The notes beneath the pieces are model-generated. The model did not search any database, was not told the origin of the DNA, and saw nothing but the letters and a program-made list of their open reading frames with translations. Positions 1-14,719 of a stretch of DNA of 64,000 nt are shown one piece after another. Source of the DNA: Anaerococcus vaginalis ATCC 51170 (GTDB lineage Bacteria; Bacillota; Clostridia; Tissierellales; Peptoniphilaceae). Made by a program: the position numbers and the translations under genes. The stretch's first letter is position 1, and each line of letters starts with the position of its first letter. The DNA is taken from the NCBI RefSeq assembly GCF_000163295.1, contig NZ_GG700527.1:1577237-1641236 (forward strand). Reading direction: 5' to 3'.

Positions 1-1178
1 AAGGCAATGACTTTTTGGGTTGGATTGATAGGCCAAATAACCTAGATATGGAAGAATATGAAAGAATTAAAAAAGCTAGCAAAAAAATCCAAAACAATTC
101 TGATTGTTTGGTAACTATTGGTATAGGTGGATCTTACCTTGGTACTAAGGCTGTTGACTATGCTATGAAAGGATATTTCCCTAAAAATGATAAGACTGAA
201 TTAATTTATGCAGGTCATCAAATTTCTGGGGAATATTTGCATGAACTTCTTGATTATTTAAAGGAAAAAGAATTTTCTATTAATGTAATTTCAAAATCAG
301 GTACTACTACTGAACCTGCTATTGCCTTTAGATTTGTTAAGGAGCTTTTGGAAGAAAAATATGGAAAAGAAGAGGCTAAAGAAAGGATATTTGTTACAAC
401 TGATAGGCAAAAGGGAGCTTTAAAAGATTTGGCTAATAAGGAAGGCTATGAAACTTTTGTAGTTCCTGATGATATTGGGGGAAGATTTTCTGTAATTTCT
501 GCGGTTGGTCTTTTGCCTTTGTGTGTTGCCGGAATTGACATTGATAAATTTGTCGCTGGATTTAAAAAAGGAATTGAAAATTATACTGTAGATTCTTTTG
601 AAGAAAATAAGGCTATTCAATATGCGGCTATTAGAAATATGTTAAATGAAGATGGCAAAGACCTTGAAGTTTTGGTAAATTATGAGCCAAAATTAAAATA
701 TGTTTCTGAATGGTGGAAGCAATTATTTGCTGAAAGTGAAGGAAAAGATGGAAAGGGAATTTTCCCTATTTCTGTAAATAATACAACCGACCTTCACTCT
801 GTTGGTCAAATGATTCAAGAAGGCAAGAGAAATTTATTTGAAACTGTTTTGAAAGTTGAAAGTGCCAATAAGGACCTTACTATTATGGAAGATGAAGAAA
901 ATCTTGATGGTCTAAATTATCTTGCTGGCAAAAAAATGTCTTTTGTAAATGAAAAAGCAATGGAAGGGACAATAATTGCCCATGTTAAGGGAAATGTTCC
1001 AAATATTTTATTGACAATTGATGATGTTTCAGCTGAAAGTTTGGGAGAATTATTCTATTTCTTTGAAATAGTTGTTGGAGTAAGTGGATATATGCTAGGA
1101 GTAAATCCATTTAATCAACCAGGAGTTGAAGAATATAAATCTCAAATGTTCAAATTATTAGGAAAACCAGGATATTAA
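1..1178 (+). CDS. pgi: Glucose-6-phosphate isomerase, 5' end missing
   Basis: Cytoplasmic glycolytic enzyme interconverting glucose 6-phosphate and fructose 6-phosphate. The frame is open to the left edge, reading [11 protein letters not shown] before the first in-window start-like TTG at 15, so the true start lies upstream and roughly 45-50 residues are missing, judging from the B. subtilis family length. Visible PGI signatures are [14 protein letters not shown], the SIS-type phosphate loop [20 protein letters not shown], and the C-terminal NPFNQPGVE. The gene ends with TAA at 1176-1178 and converges on the gene at 1462-2112 across a long hairpin element. Identity is certain; only the N-terminus is unseen. 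Confidence 0.97.
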   Translation, partial: GNDFLGWIDRPNNLDMEEYERIKKASKKIQNNSDCLVTIGIGGSYLGTKAVDYAMKGYFPKNDKTELIYAGHQISGEYLHELLDYLKEKEFSINVISKSGTTTEPAIAFRFVKELLEEKYGKEEAKERIFVTTDRQKGALKDLANKEGYETFVVPDDIGGRFSVISAVGLLPLCVAGIDIDKFVAGFKKGIENYTVDSFEENKAIQYAAIRNMLNEDGKDLEVLVNYEPKLKYVSEWWKQLFAESEGKDGKGIFPISVNNTTDLHSVGQMIQEGKRNLFETVLKVESANKDLTIMEDEENLDGLNYLAGKKMSFVNEKAMEGTIIAHVKGNVPNILLTIDDVSAESLGELFYFFEIVVGVSGYMLGVNPFNQPGVEEYKSQMFKLLGKPGY

Positions 1179-1210
1179 AAAAATTTAAAAATTTTATAAT
1201 GTGTTTTACA

Positions 1211-1455
1211 AAAAAGCTGTAGATTACTACAGTTCAGAGCGTAAACAAACCCTCAAGCACGAATATCGGACTTCAAAAATTGTTGATTTCTAAATTCCAA
1301 AATTCTAAAAACGCAAACTCGCTAACGCTCAAACAGTGCGTTTTTTGACGAATTTTAAAATTTGAAATCAAATCAATTTTTTTCGTATGATATTCTTAGC
1401 ATGAGGATTTGTATACTTTACCAACAGTCTGAACTGTAGTAATCTACAGCTTTTT
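1211..1455. repeat. MITE-like long hairpin element with 28-bp inverted ends
   Basis: The 28 bases at 1211-1238 are the exact reverse complement of 1428-1455. The interior is also imperfectly self-complementary: CAAACCCTCAAGCACGAATATC on the left matches the complement of the right side at about 1385-1413, and AAAACGCA pairs with TGCGTTTT around a central loop at about 1316-1352. No ORF is present. It fills the gap between two convergent genes, so it could act as a shared terminator, but it is far longer than needed for that. A non-autonomous mobile element or a dispersed structured repeat is the best reading. No clear target-site duplication is visible. Confidence 0.7.
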
Positions 1456-1461
1456 ATATTA

Positions 1462-2112
1462 TTATTTATCAGAATATTTCAATGCCCCACCCAAAATTCC
1501 ATTTACAAAATCTCTTGATTCGTATATTTTGTAGTAGGTAAATTTTTTTTCTAGAAGGAGTTTTGCCCTTATCGTTAATTTATCTTGATTGTCATTGGAC
1601 AATTTTTTTATATATGTTGCATGAACATTTGTGTCTTTGTTTTTTAAATTATCATATACATCGACATAGGAAATATTTGTTACATCAACCTCAACTTCCA
1701 ATCCATCTTTTGTCCTTTTTTTGCCCTTTACATCGACTTTTAAATTGGCAAAGTTTGCCTTCAAAAATTCTTCCTGTTCTTTCTTATCAGATGAATAAGA
1801 TTTTTTCAAAATGTCCTCTACATTGGTAATCTTATCAAAATATTTTTCTTGTTTTTCATAATCCAAATTCTTGATTGAGGCAACAGCTTTATTTATAGTC
1901 CTTTGAGGAGTGTTGATAAATTTTTGGTATAAAAACAATGGTATCATTAAAATTATAAAAACAAGTAAGAGCTTGATTAAGCTATCCCTTTGTTTTCTTT
2001 TTCTTCTATTTCGCCTCTTATCTTGGATTTTTTTATTATTGTATTTATTTGTGTTTTGTCTGTTTGGATGGCTTTTTTCCAAAAAAGCCTCGCTTCTTTT
2101 TTTCCTTGTCAT
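1462..2112 (-). CDS. Hypothetical single-pass membrane protein with basic N-terminus
   Basis: A protein of 216 residues that I do not recognise. Residues 1-42 are very rich in Lys and Arg (KKIQDKRRNRRKRKQR), followed by one strong hydrophobic segment at about 45-62 (LIKLLLVFIILMIPLFLY), then a soluble C-terminal domain of about 150 residues. This suggests a type II membrane protein with an extracellular domain. The C-terminal part resembles the small alpha+beta domains of DUF4878/NTF2-like lipoproteins in its pattern (a helical pair, then strands with KVDVKGKKRTKDGLEVEVDVTNI), but this is a guess. It starts at ATG 2112 behind AGGGGAAATT. It converges with pgi and diverges from 2174. Confidence 0.6.
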   Translation of the reverse strand: MTRKKRSEAFLEKSHPNRQNTNKYNNKKIQDKRRNRRKRKQRDSLIKLLLVFIILMIPLFLYQKFINTPQRTINKAVASIKNLDYEKQEKYFDKITNVEDILKKSYSSDKKEQEEFLKANFANLKVDVKGKKRTKDGLEVEVDVTNISYVDVYDNLKNKDTNVHATYIKKLSNDNQDKLTIRAKLLLEKKFTYYKIYESRDFVNGILGGALKYSDK

Positions 2113-2173
2113 AATTTCCCCTAAATAATTTTCTTTTAAGCTGATATTATTATATAATCATAGTGGTGATACT

Positions 2174-3025
2174 ATGAAAAAACAAAAAATAATAATAGCA
2201 GATCTTATAGCAATTATTTTTACCTTAATTACAATATACTTACCCTTATTTACAAATAAAATAACCTTTACACAAATATATTTTTTGTATATTTGCGCAT
2301 ATTTTTCAGTAATCTTTTCAAATCAAAAGGATAAAAAAGTTTTTTATTTTTTTATTCCCCTTTTGACACTAAGCCTTATACTTATTTTATTAGATAAAGT
2401 AGATATTTACAACATAAATGTAGTAAGAAAAAATTTTTTGACTATAATTAATAAAAATTACAAAATTTTACTAGGAATTTTTCTCTTATATATTATAGAA
2501 AGATGCTCAACTAAAATATTTGGCTCTTATTTTTCCATGGCAGTTGGAATAATAAGTCTAATTTTATTTTTACTTGCCTATAACACAAAATATCTAGAAG
2601 CTATCGAAAAATATCAAAAATACTTATTTTATATTTTTATTTATTTCTCCTTTGCAAGAATTCTTCCAGCAAAAGAAGTAAATAAGTACCTTTATATAAT
2701 AACCCTATTGATATTTTTTATAGAAATCCTTGCCATAGACAAATATAAAATTTTTATAGGATTTCACATTTCAGTAGTTTTGATAATTTATTTAATACTA
2801 AAAACAAATATTTACGAAGTGAATTTTGAAAAATATTTTTTGAGCGGACTACTCTACCTATTCCCCTTTACAAAAATAATCTTAAATTCCTTTCTAAACC
2901 TTACAAGCCCACTGCTACAAATAGCAACAGGCCTTGTGGTATTTTTCCTATCTCTTATTTTTTATCAAATAAGATTAGGCTTTTTAGATTATATATTTTT
3001 GGGAATCCATAAAATCAAAAAATAA
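2174..3025 (+). CDS. Hypothetical polytopic membrane protein
   Basis: A protein of 283 residues, almost entirely hydrophobic, with about eight to nine predicted membrane helices and a short basic C-terminus (IHKIKK). There are no recognisable catalytic or transport motifs. Isolated charged residues inside helices (ILAIDKYKIF, RILPAKEVNKY) look like loop positions. It starts at ATG 2174 behind GTGGTGAT and is transcribed alone, ending at a bidirectional hairpin shared with the GH101 gene. Nothing in the neighbourhood gives a function. Confidence 0.55.
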   Translation: MKKQKIIIADLIAIIFTLITIYLPLFTNKITFTQIYFLYICAYFSVIFSNQKDKKVFYFFIPLLTLSLILILLDKVDIYNINVVRKNFLTIINKNYKILLGIFLLYIIERCSTKIFGSYFSMAVGIISLILFLLAYNTKYLEAIEKYQKYLFYIFIYFSFARILPAKEVNKYLYIITLLIFFIEILAIDKYKIFIGFHISVVLIIYLILKTNIYEVNFEKYFLSGLLYLFPFTKIILNSFLNLTSPLLQIATGLVVFFLSLIFYQIRLGFLDYIFLGIHKIKK

Positions 3026-3047
3026 GGGCATTCGCCCTTATTTTTTT
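3021..3047. terminator. Bidirectional terminator between 2174 gene and GH101 gene
   Basis: AATAAGGGC, a 4-base loop and GCCCTTATT form a 9-bp stem followed by a T run on the plus strand, with an A run before it serving the minus strand. It lies in the 24-bp gap between two convergent genes. Confidence 0.85.
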
Positions 3048-3049
3048 AA

Positions 3050-8524
<5,475 letters not shown>

Positions 8525-8537
8525 TCAATATACATTT

Positions 8538-8588
8538 TGGTAATTACCACTTCAAATTTATAATACACTATTTGCTCAAAGCTGTCAA
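8538..8588 (-). promoter_or_regulatory. GH101 promoter with TGGTAATTACCA operator
   Basis: On the minus strand TTGACA (8583-8588), a 17-base spacer and TATTAT (8560-8565) form a strong sigma-A-type promoter. The perfect palindrome TGGTAATTACCA (8538-8549) lies 10 bases past the -10, over the expected start region. The identical palindrome is in the PTS promoter at 23559-23570, so I infer control by a GntR-family repressor of the amino-sugar region. Confidence 0.8.
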
Positions 8589-8637
8589 AACATTTTCCCA
8601 GATGTAAATATTCTTAATATTAAAAATTTTTAAATTA

Positions 8638-8670
8638 AAAAAACCAGACCTGAGTAAATAAGTCTGGTAA
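8638..8670 (-). terminator. Terminator of the MATE gene
   Basis: Read on the minus strand, CCAGAC, a loop of about 12 bases and GTCTGG are followed by seven T. It sits just downstream of the MATE stop codon at 8682. Confidence 0.8.
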
Positions 8671-8681
8671 AAATTAATTTA

Positions 8682-10037
8682 TTATAAAATTTCTATTTTT
8701 TCTTTGTAATCGCGTCTTAAAAAATATGCGCAATAAAGTCCTGCCAAAAATTCTGCTATTATAAATGAATACCAGATTTTATTAATATCTCCAGTTTTTT
8801 CTCCAATAAGATACATCAATGGCAATAAAATTATAAATTGTCTCAAAAATGGTTCAAAAAGTGCTATGCCTGCACTTGATAGGGATTGGAAAATTGATGC
8901 GCATACTATGGAAAAACCTACTGGCAAATATGAAATCGCAACAATTCTAATCATTGGTATTCCTATTTCTTTCATTCTATCTGTGGCTGAAAATAAATTT
9001 AAAATTGTCTCTGGAAATACCATAAATATTATCATACCAAAAATTATCATAAGGGTTGCCCACGTGATCGATAATTCTATTGATTTTTTTATTCTCTCTT
9101 TGTTTCCCGCCCCAAAATTATAAGAAATTATTGGAACTATAGCGTTTGATATGCCCAAAACTGGCATAAATTCAAAACTTTGTAGTTTAAACAGTACCCC
9201 ATAAACTGCTATGGCTGATTGGCCAAAGCCTGCAAGGATTGTATTTATAAAAAATGTTGCAAAGGATGTGATTGCATTCATAAGAGCAGCCGGAAGTCCT
9301 ATTGAAAAAATTTCTTTAAAAATCAAATGGGACATTGAAAAGCCTTTGAAAGTTAATTTTACTTCCTTATTTTTTACTAAATTTAAAAAAAGTCCTATCA
9401 AAGCTCCCAAAATTTGTCCAGTAACTGTTGCAATGGCAGCACCTTTTACTTCAAGTCTTGGAAATCCAAAAAGTCCAAAGATAAAAATGGGATCCAAAAT
9501 TAAATTTATAACCGCCCCAATAACTTGAGTTAGCATAGTATAAACTGTAAGTCCAGTTGATTGAAGAAGTTTTTCAAAAAATATTTGGAAAAATACCCCC
9601 AAAGAAAATAGGCAAACTATGTGAAGATAATCTATACCATAAGAAATAATTTTAGGATCATTTGTTTGCATTTTTATAAAAGGTTCAACAAAAAATATTG
9701 CAATAAAAACAAAAATCAAAGACATAAGTGCTGATAAAATTATTCCGTGAACCGCAACGCTACTTGCCTTTTTTTCATTTTTCATTCCCAAATACCTAGA
9801 CAAAAGTGCCGAAACACCAATGGATAAGCCAACACTAAAGGCTATAATTATATTTTGAATTGGAAAAGAAATTGTTACAGCCGTAAGAGCTTTTTCTGAT
9901 AATCTAGCTACAAAAATTGAATCGACAATATTATAAATCGCTTGAACAAGCATGGAAATTATAATTGGAAGACTCATTTCAAACAACAATTTTCCCTCAG
10001 GCATTTTCCCAAGTTTTTCTGATTTTACTTCTGCCAT
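8682..10037 (-). CDS. MATE-family multidrug/cation efflux protein
   Basis: A protein of about 451 residues with twelve predicted membrane helices in two homologous halves. The N-terminal half begins GKLLFEMSLPIIISMLVQAIYNIVDSIF, the classic MATE first helix with the conserved Pro and NIVDSIFV. The second half starts at FKEIFSIGLPAALMNAITSFATFFIN. It is typical of the DinF/NorM-like clostridial branch, which exports drugs or metabolites using an ion gradient; no substrate can be assigned. ATG 10037 is preferred over an upstream TTG because AAAGGAG lies seven bases before it. It follows the ATP-grasp gene on the same strand by about 56 bases and may be cotranscribed with it. Confidence 0.9.
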   Translation of the reverse strand: MAEVKSEKLGKMPEGKLLFEMSLPIIISMLVQAIYNIVDSIFVARLSEKALTAVTISFPIQNIIIAFSVGLSIGVSALLSRYLGMKNEKKASSVAVHGIILSALMSLIFVFIAIFFVEPFIKMQTNDPKIISYGIDYLHIVCLFSLGVFFQIFFEKLLQSTGLTVYTMLTQVIGAVINLILDPIFIFGLFGFPRLEVKGAAIATVTGQILGALIGLFLNLVKNKEVKLTFKGFSMSHLIFKEIFSIGLPAALMNAITSFATFFINTILAGFGQSAIAVYGVLFKLQSFEFMPVLGISNAIVPIISYNFGAGNKERIKKSIELSITWATLMIIFGMIIFMVFPETILNLFSATDRMKEIGIPMIRIVAISYLPVGFSIVCASIFQSLSSAGIALFEPFLRQFIILLPLMYLIGEKTGDINKIWYSFIIAEFLAGLYCAYFLRRDYKEKIEIL

Positions 10038-10093
10038 CAAAACTCCTTTCTTTAAATAAAAAATACAGAAAAAATAACGGCAAAAGCCGCTAT

Positions 10094-11272
10094 TTATTCT
10101 TCATTTTCAATTTGCTTTTCTCTTCTTATTATACTTTTTTCTACTGTTTTTCTTCTTTTTCTCGAATCATCTTGATCATTTATTAATGGATTTTGAGAAA
10201 AACTTAATCTTTCGTTAAAATCGTCAAGCAAGTCTTTATTAATATTTTCTCTTATAAAGCTATCTGACAATGCTTTTAGCATAAATTTTTTGTCTGGTCT
10301 TTTTTCATAGGATTCGCCAAACACCTTATCTTTTATAGCAAGCTCTATTAAATTTACACCTGAAAGGTTTGTGTAATAGAAAGTTCTACCTTGTCTGACA
10401 TTCATTTCCAAACAATAAATTTTTCCTGTCTTAGAATCTTTTTTGAAGTCAAAGTTAAATAAACCATAATAATCTATTTTTTCAACTATTTTTTTTGCAA
10501 TTTCATAAAATTCTTCATCATCATAATCAATTTGAACAAGATGATTGCCAACCCACATATCTCTATGATCTGATAATAAATTTCTAGCCAAGGTCATTGA
10601 AACTTTTCCATCATTAGCTCTATATCCATTGAGGGAATATTCGCTTCCATCTACTCCATTTATATATTCTTGGACTATCATATTATGATCGTAGCCTTTT
10701 TCAAATATTTCCTTTAAAATATCTATTGCCTCTTGTTTTGATTCTATTTTATAACCCTTTTTCTTATTTTTAAGGTCTAAATCCAAAAATTGTGAATAAT
10801 CATCGGCTTTTACAAAAAGATCGCCATCAAGATCCAACTGATCCAAATTATCCTTATTTATTAGTTGAGTTTTTGGATAAATTATATTGTTTTTATCTAA
10901 TAACTTATAAAAATTTGATTTTTCTATAAGTTTTTCTCCCATTTCTTTGTTAGGGTATGGAATTTCAAAATCAAATTCTAATCTGTCTATGTTTTTTAAA
11001 AGCATTGACATATATTCTTCAGTTGGTACAAAAAAAACTAATTTTTCATCCTTGTGTTTCTTACCTATCTTATTTAAAAGTTTTACAAAAACATCATCAT
11101 CTGTTGAAAAATTCTTTTTTGTATTAATATCAGCAATCTTTGAATCGACAAAAGGTACTAATACTGCACTACCAGCTACAATAGCTTTTTTTGAAAAAGC
11201 CTCATAGAAACTTCTTGCTACGGAGTAAGAATTGGAATCTGTTCCCAAGATTAAAGCATTAAATTTTTCCAT
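10094..11272 (-). CDS. ATP-grasp carboxylate-amine ligase, D-aspartate-ligase-like
   Basis: A cytoplasmic ATP-grasp enzyme of 392 residues. The N-terminal pre-ATP-grasp domain begins NALILGTDSNSYSVARSFYEAF, very like the opening of the enterococcal D-aspartate ligase (Asl) that adds D-Asp to the peptidoglycan precursor. The ATP-grasp core shows DLFVKADD, MIVQEYINGVDGSEYSLNGY, a GLFNFDFK strand and the metal-binding CLEMNVRQGR. The last 40 residues are charged and probably disordered (RKRRKTVEKSIIRREK). It starts at ATG 11272 behind AGGAGG. Best inference is a ligase attaching an acidic amino acid to a carboxylate, possibly the interpeptide bridge; other ATP-grasp amide ligases are possible. 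It lies downstream of thrS on the same strand. Confidence 0.72.
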   Translation of the reverse strand: MEKFNALILGTDSNSYSVARSFYEAFSKKAIVAGSAVLVPFVDSKIADINTKKNFSTDDDVFVKLLNKIGKKHKDEKLVFFVPTEEYMSMLLKNIDRLEFDFEIPYPNKEMGEKLIEKSNFYKLLDKNNIIYPKTQLINKDNLDQLDLDGDLFVKADDYSQFLDLDLKNKKKGYKIESKQEAIDILKEIFEKGYDHNMIVQEYINGVDGSEYSLNGYRANDGKVSMTLARNLLSDHRDMWVGNHLVQIDYDDEEFYEIAKKIVEKIDYYGLFNFDFKKDSKTGKIYCLEMNVRQGRTFYYTNLSGVNLIELAIKDKVFGESYEKRPDKKFMLKALSDSFIRENINKDLLDDFNERLSFSQNPLINDQDDSRKRRKTVEKSIIRREKQIENEE

Positions 11273-11406
11273 TATTAATAAAAAACCTCCTAAATCATAA
11301 AGTTTTAAAATATTTTATTCAATATAAAAAGAAAATAAGGGAAATAATCATCATTAGACTTAAATCCAATGATTAAATTATAACCCTAATCTTCTAAAAT
11401 ATCTAT

Positions 11407-13332
11407 TTAAAATATTGACTCTAAAGATTTATTATCTCTTTCTTCATCTAATTTTTCAATAAATTCTTCGAAAGATACGTCTTTTGTTTCTTCTCCGTCT
11501 CTATTTCTTACTGTTAATTTTCCAGATTTTTCTTCATTTTCGCCTACTACTAGCATGTAGTTTGTTCTCATAAGTTGAGCTTGTCTGATTTTATATCCTA
11601 CTCCCTCACTTCTGTGGTCAACTTCTACTCTGTAGCCTGCTTTTTTGATTTTTTTAGCCAAATCATCTGCGAAATCTGCAAACTTATCTGATACTGGAAT
11701 TATTTCAACTTGTTTTGGATTAATCCAAAGTGGGAATCTTCCTGCAAATTGTTCTGTAACTGAACCAATAAATCTTTCGATTGATCCAAGAAGGGCTCTG
11801 TGAAGCATTACTGGTCTTTTCTTTTCACCGTTTTCGTCTATATATGTTAGGTCAAAGTTTTGTGGTAATTGGAAATCTAGTTGGATTGTTCCACATTGCC
11901 ATGTTCTTTTTGCTGCATCTTCTAAGTGGAAGTCGATTTTTGGTCCGTAGAATGCTCCGTCTTTTGGATTTATTGTATATTCAATTCCTCTTTCAATCAA
12001 AGCATCTTCTAGAGCTTTTTCTGCAAAATCCCATTCTTCAATTTTTCCCATGAAATCATCTGGTCTTGTTGATAATTCTATTTTATATTTAAAACCAAAT
12101 GTTGAATATAGAAGATCTGCAAGGTCTATCATTTTAAATACTTCATCTTTTACTTGACTTGGCAAACAATAAACGTGGGCATCATCTTGAGTAAATGTTC
12201 TTACTCTGAAAAGTCCATGCAAAGCTCCTGATAATTCGTGTCTATGAACTTGGCCGTATTCTGCAAGTCTAATTGGAAGATCTCTGTATGAATGTGGTTC
12301 TTCTCCATAAACTAAAACTGATCCAGGGCAGTTCATCGGTTTAACTGCATAATTTTCCCCGTCAATTTTTGTAAAATACATATTTTCCTTGTAATGATCC
12401 CAGTGACCTGATCTGTGCCACAATTCTTCATTCATTATAAGTGGAGTTTGAATTTCGCCGTAACCATTTTCAGCTAAAACATCTGTCCACCAATTTAAAA
12501 GCTCATGTCTTAAAATCATTCCGTTTTCTTTAAAAAATGGGAATCCTGGAGCTTCATCGTGGAAAGAGAATAGATTCATTTCTTTACCAATTTTTCTGTG
12601 GTCACGTCTTTTAGCTTCTTCTTGAAGTTCAATGTATTCATCTAATTGTTTTTTCTTTTCAAAGCTTATACCGTAAATTCTTTGAAGCATTTTTCTATCA
12701 GAATCGCCTCTCCAATAAGCACCAGCTATAGAATTTAATTTGATTGCCTTGATTGATTTTGTTGAAAGAAGATGAGCTCCCTTGCAAAGATCAACAAATA
12801 CATTATCTCCCATTTCATAAAGAGTAATAATTTCATCTTCTGGAAGATCTTCAATTAATTCAACCTTGTATTCTTGATTTTCTTTTTTGAAATATTCCAA
12901 AGCCTCATTTCTTGAAATTTCTTTTCTTACCATTTTCAAATCTTTTTTGGCAATTTCTTTCATTTTTTCTTCAATTTTTGGAAGATCTTCTGGAACAAAT
13001 CTGTGTTCAAGATCTATATCATAATAAAATCCACTTTCAATTGCAGGTCCAATTGCAAATTTTGCATCAGGCCAAATCTCTTTAATAGCAGCAGCCATCA
13101 AATGACTTGTTGTATGCCAAAAAATTTCTTTTCCTTCTTTGTCTTCAAATTTTATAACCTTAAAATCTGAGTCTTCGTTTATAGGTTCAGCATAGCCCAT
13201 AACTTTTCCATTAACAACAGCTCCAAGAGCTGATCTGAATAAGCCTTCAGAAATATCTTTTGTAACATCTTCAACACTTACGCCATTTTCATATTCTTTT
13301 ACACTTTCATCAGGTAATTTAATTTTTATCAT
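11407..13332 (-). CDS. thrS: Threonyl-tRNA synthetase
   Basis: A class II aminoacyl-tRNA synthetase of 641 residues charging tRNA-Thr. Domain order is complete: TGS (1-60), the editing/SAD domain with HTTSHLMAAAIKEIWPDAKF and a distal YWRGD region, the catalytic core with motif 2-like YGQVHRHELSGALHGLFRVRTFTQDDAHVYC and motif 3-like HRALLGSIERFIG, the zinc-ligand context MNCPGS, and a C-terminal anticodon-binding domain (VEIIPVSDKFADFADDLAKKIKKAG). Length is normal. It starts at ATG 13332 behind AAGGAGTGAG. Expression is predicted to depend on uncharged tRNA-Thr through the T-box leader upstream. Confidence 0.97.
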   Translation of the reverse strand: MIKIKLPDESVKEYENGVSVEDVTKDISEGLFRSALGAVVNGKVMGYAEPINEDSDFKVIKFEDKEGKEIFWHTTSHLMAAAIKEIWPDAKFAIGPAIESGFYYDIDLEHRFVPEDLPKIEEKMKEIAKKDLKMVRKEISRNEALEYFKKENQEYKVELIEDLPEDEIITLYEMGDNVFVDLCKGAHLLSTKSIKAIKLNSIAGAYWRGDSDRKMLQRIYGISFEKKKQLDEYIELQEEAKRRDHRKIGKEMNLFSFHDEAPGFPFFKENGMILRHELLNWWTDVLAENGYGEIQTPLIMNEELWHRSGHWDHYKENMYFTKIDGENYAVKPMNCPGSVLVYGEEPHSYRDLPIRLAEYGQVHRHELSGALHGLFRVRTFTQDDAHVYCLPSQVKDEVFKMIDLADLLYSTFGFKYKIELSTRPDDFMGKIEEWDFAEKALEDALIERGIEYTINPKDGAFYGPKIDFHLEDAAKRTWQCGTIQLDFQLPQNFDLTYIDENGEKKRPVMLHRALLGSIERFIGSVTEQFAGRFPLWINPKQVEIIPVSDKFADFADDLAKKIKKAGYRVEVDHRSEGVGYKIRQAQLMRTNYMLVVGENEEKSGKLTVRNRDGEETKDVSFEEFIEKLDEERDNKSLESIF

Positions 13333-13462
13333 TTTCTCACTCCTTAAAAATTTTTATCCACACTTTCTTAAATTTCAGAAAGATTTAGTAACAAATTTCA
13401 AATAAAGCACAACCATTAAATAAATTTATTAAGATAGAATTTAAAAATTTTAAAATAAAAAA

Positions 13463-13680
13463 AGACACACCATCCCAAAGGACGATGTGTCGTGGTTCCA
13501 CCTTAATTTATACTCATTAATGTTTTAAGGCAGGTCATGCCTTTCGTATTAGCGAAAATATCAGGGGTGGTCTTGGGGATAATCTTAATCAAAAGCTCTC
13601 AGCAAACACTTTTTCTCTGTAAAAAAAGTAAAATCCTTACTCTTCCCGTCATCTATCTATTTTTTCTTATAAATCTATGT
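13463..13680 (-). ncRNA. T-box leader (tRNA-Thr sensing) of thrS
   Basis: Read on the minus strand the leader has GGGAAGAGTA near its start, a GCTGAGAGC element, and the T-box AAGGTGGAACCACG at 13491-13504, whose TGGA can pair with the tRNA acceptor end. It ends with a strong terminator (GACACATCGTCC/GGATGGTGTGTC plus T run, 13463-13491) that overlaps the antiterminator. A plausible Thr specifier ACC occurs at 13566-13571 (two ACC in tandem). Gene context and T-box agree: a transcription-attenuating riboswitch for thrS. Confidence 0.92.
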
Positions 13681-13821
13681 TACTAGCAAAATATTTTTTT
13701 GCAAATTTATTTTTAAAAAATTTTATTTTTAAATTCTTTTAAAAATTTTTTCAGATTTTTTCAATAAAAGCAAAATGATTTTTACTTGCCTATGAATTTT
13801 TATTTAAAAATCTAGAGAAAA

Positions 13822-13851
13822 TTGTTAAAATTTTCTAATATGTGATATAAT
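13822..13851 (+). promoter_or_regulatory. Promoter of the GntR/FCD regulator
   Basis: TTGTTA (13822-13827), 18 bases, then TATAAT (13846-13851), about 29 bases before the ATG. The rest of the 13681-13879 gap is AT-rich with no further signal I can support. Confidence 0.65.
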
Positions 13852-13879
13852 ACTTATAAGAAATAAGAAAGGAATTATT

Positions 13880-14566
13880 ATGGATTTTACACCTTCTCCA
13901 ATTAAAAGAAAATTTATAAAAGATGAAGCCTATGACCTTATTTCAAAAAAAATCATTTCTGGCGAATTAAAACCTAAATCAAAAATTCGTATAAATGAAT
14001 TGTCTGAGGCCCTGGGGATTTCTAGAACTCCTGTTAGAGAGGCTATTTTAAGACTTGAAGATGAAGGGCTTATTTTGTCAAAGGCAAACAGATGGACAAT
14101 GGTTGCTCCTATTGATGTTGATGAAACTTTAAATATTTATCCTATAATTTCTAGTTTGGAAAAACTTGCTTTGGAGCTTGGATTTGAAAATATTAATGAT
14201 GAAATTATAGAAAATCTTGAATATATTAATGAAAATATTAAAAAAGTTCAAGACAAAAAAAATCATATAAAAATTTTAGAATTAGACCAAGCTTTTCACA
14301 AGGAAATTATCGATCTTGCACAAAACAAAGAAATTGAATCTTTACTTGATGGTTTAAAAAGAAAAGTTTCTAGGGTGGATATTTATTTTTTTGAGGATGA
14401 TAGCCACAAGATGTCAAGTTTTGATGAGCACGCAGAAATTATCAAATTTTTGAAAAAAAGAGATTTGGATAAGGCCTTAAAGGCTGTTGAAAAAAACTGG
14501 GCAACTACTATGTCAAGTCTTGAAGATATTGATTTTTCAAACGATGAAGATGAGGAGCTGTTCTAA
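13880..14566 (+). CDS. GntR-family transcriptional regulator, FCD/FadR subfamily
   Basis: A protein of 228 residues. The N-terminal winged helix (about 8-75) contains AYDLISKKIISGELKPKSKIRINELSEALGISRTPVREAILRLEDEGLI, the standard GntR signature. An all-helical FCD ligand domain follows, with the usual Asp/His metal-ligand pattern (LDQAFHKEI, SFDEHAEIIKF). Such proteins sense small organic acids or sugar acids. The next two genes are an antitoxin-like gene and a KdgT-type permease; control of the permease is possible but not shown. The C-terminus is acidic (DIDFSNDEDEELF). It starts at ATG 13880 behind AAAGGA. Confidence 0.9.
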   Translation: MDFTPSPIKRKFIKDEAYDLISKKIISGELKPKSKIRINELSEALGISRTPVREAILRLEDEGLILSKANRWTMVAPIDVDETLNIYPIISSLEKLALELGFENINDEIIENLEYINENIKKVQDKKNHIKILELDQAFHKEIIDLAQNKEIESLLDGLKRKVSRVDIYFFEDDSHKMSSFDEHAEIIKFLKKRDLDKALKAVEKNWATTMSSLEDIDFSNDEDEELF

Positions 14567-14719
14567 ATTATTTGTTTCATTTTAATTAATTGATATGATT
14601 TAATTTTTATTGAATTTATGTTTTAAAAATATTATAGAATGTTTAATTTTACATATTGCTTTTTCTTATTTTTGTTTTAAATTTTTGTAAAATGGCTATA
14701 AATAGGATAGGAGGCTTGT

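Noticed and set aside
10982..11207. Plus-strand frame inside the ATP-grasp gene
   Set aside because: It is wholly covered by a conserved coding region on the other strand and has no start signals.
13681..13821. Extra gene or RNA between the T-box and the GntR promoter
   Set aside because: Only AT-rich sequence; no ORF with a ribosome site and no stable fold seen.
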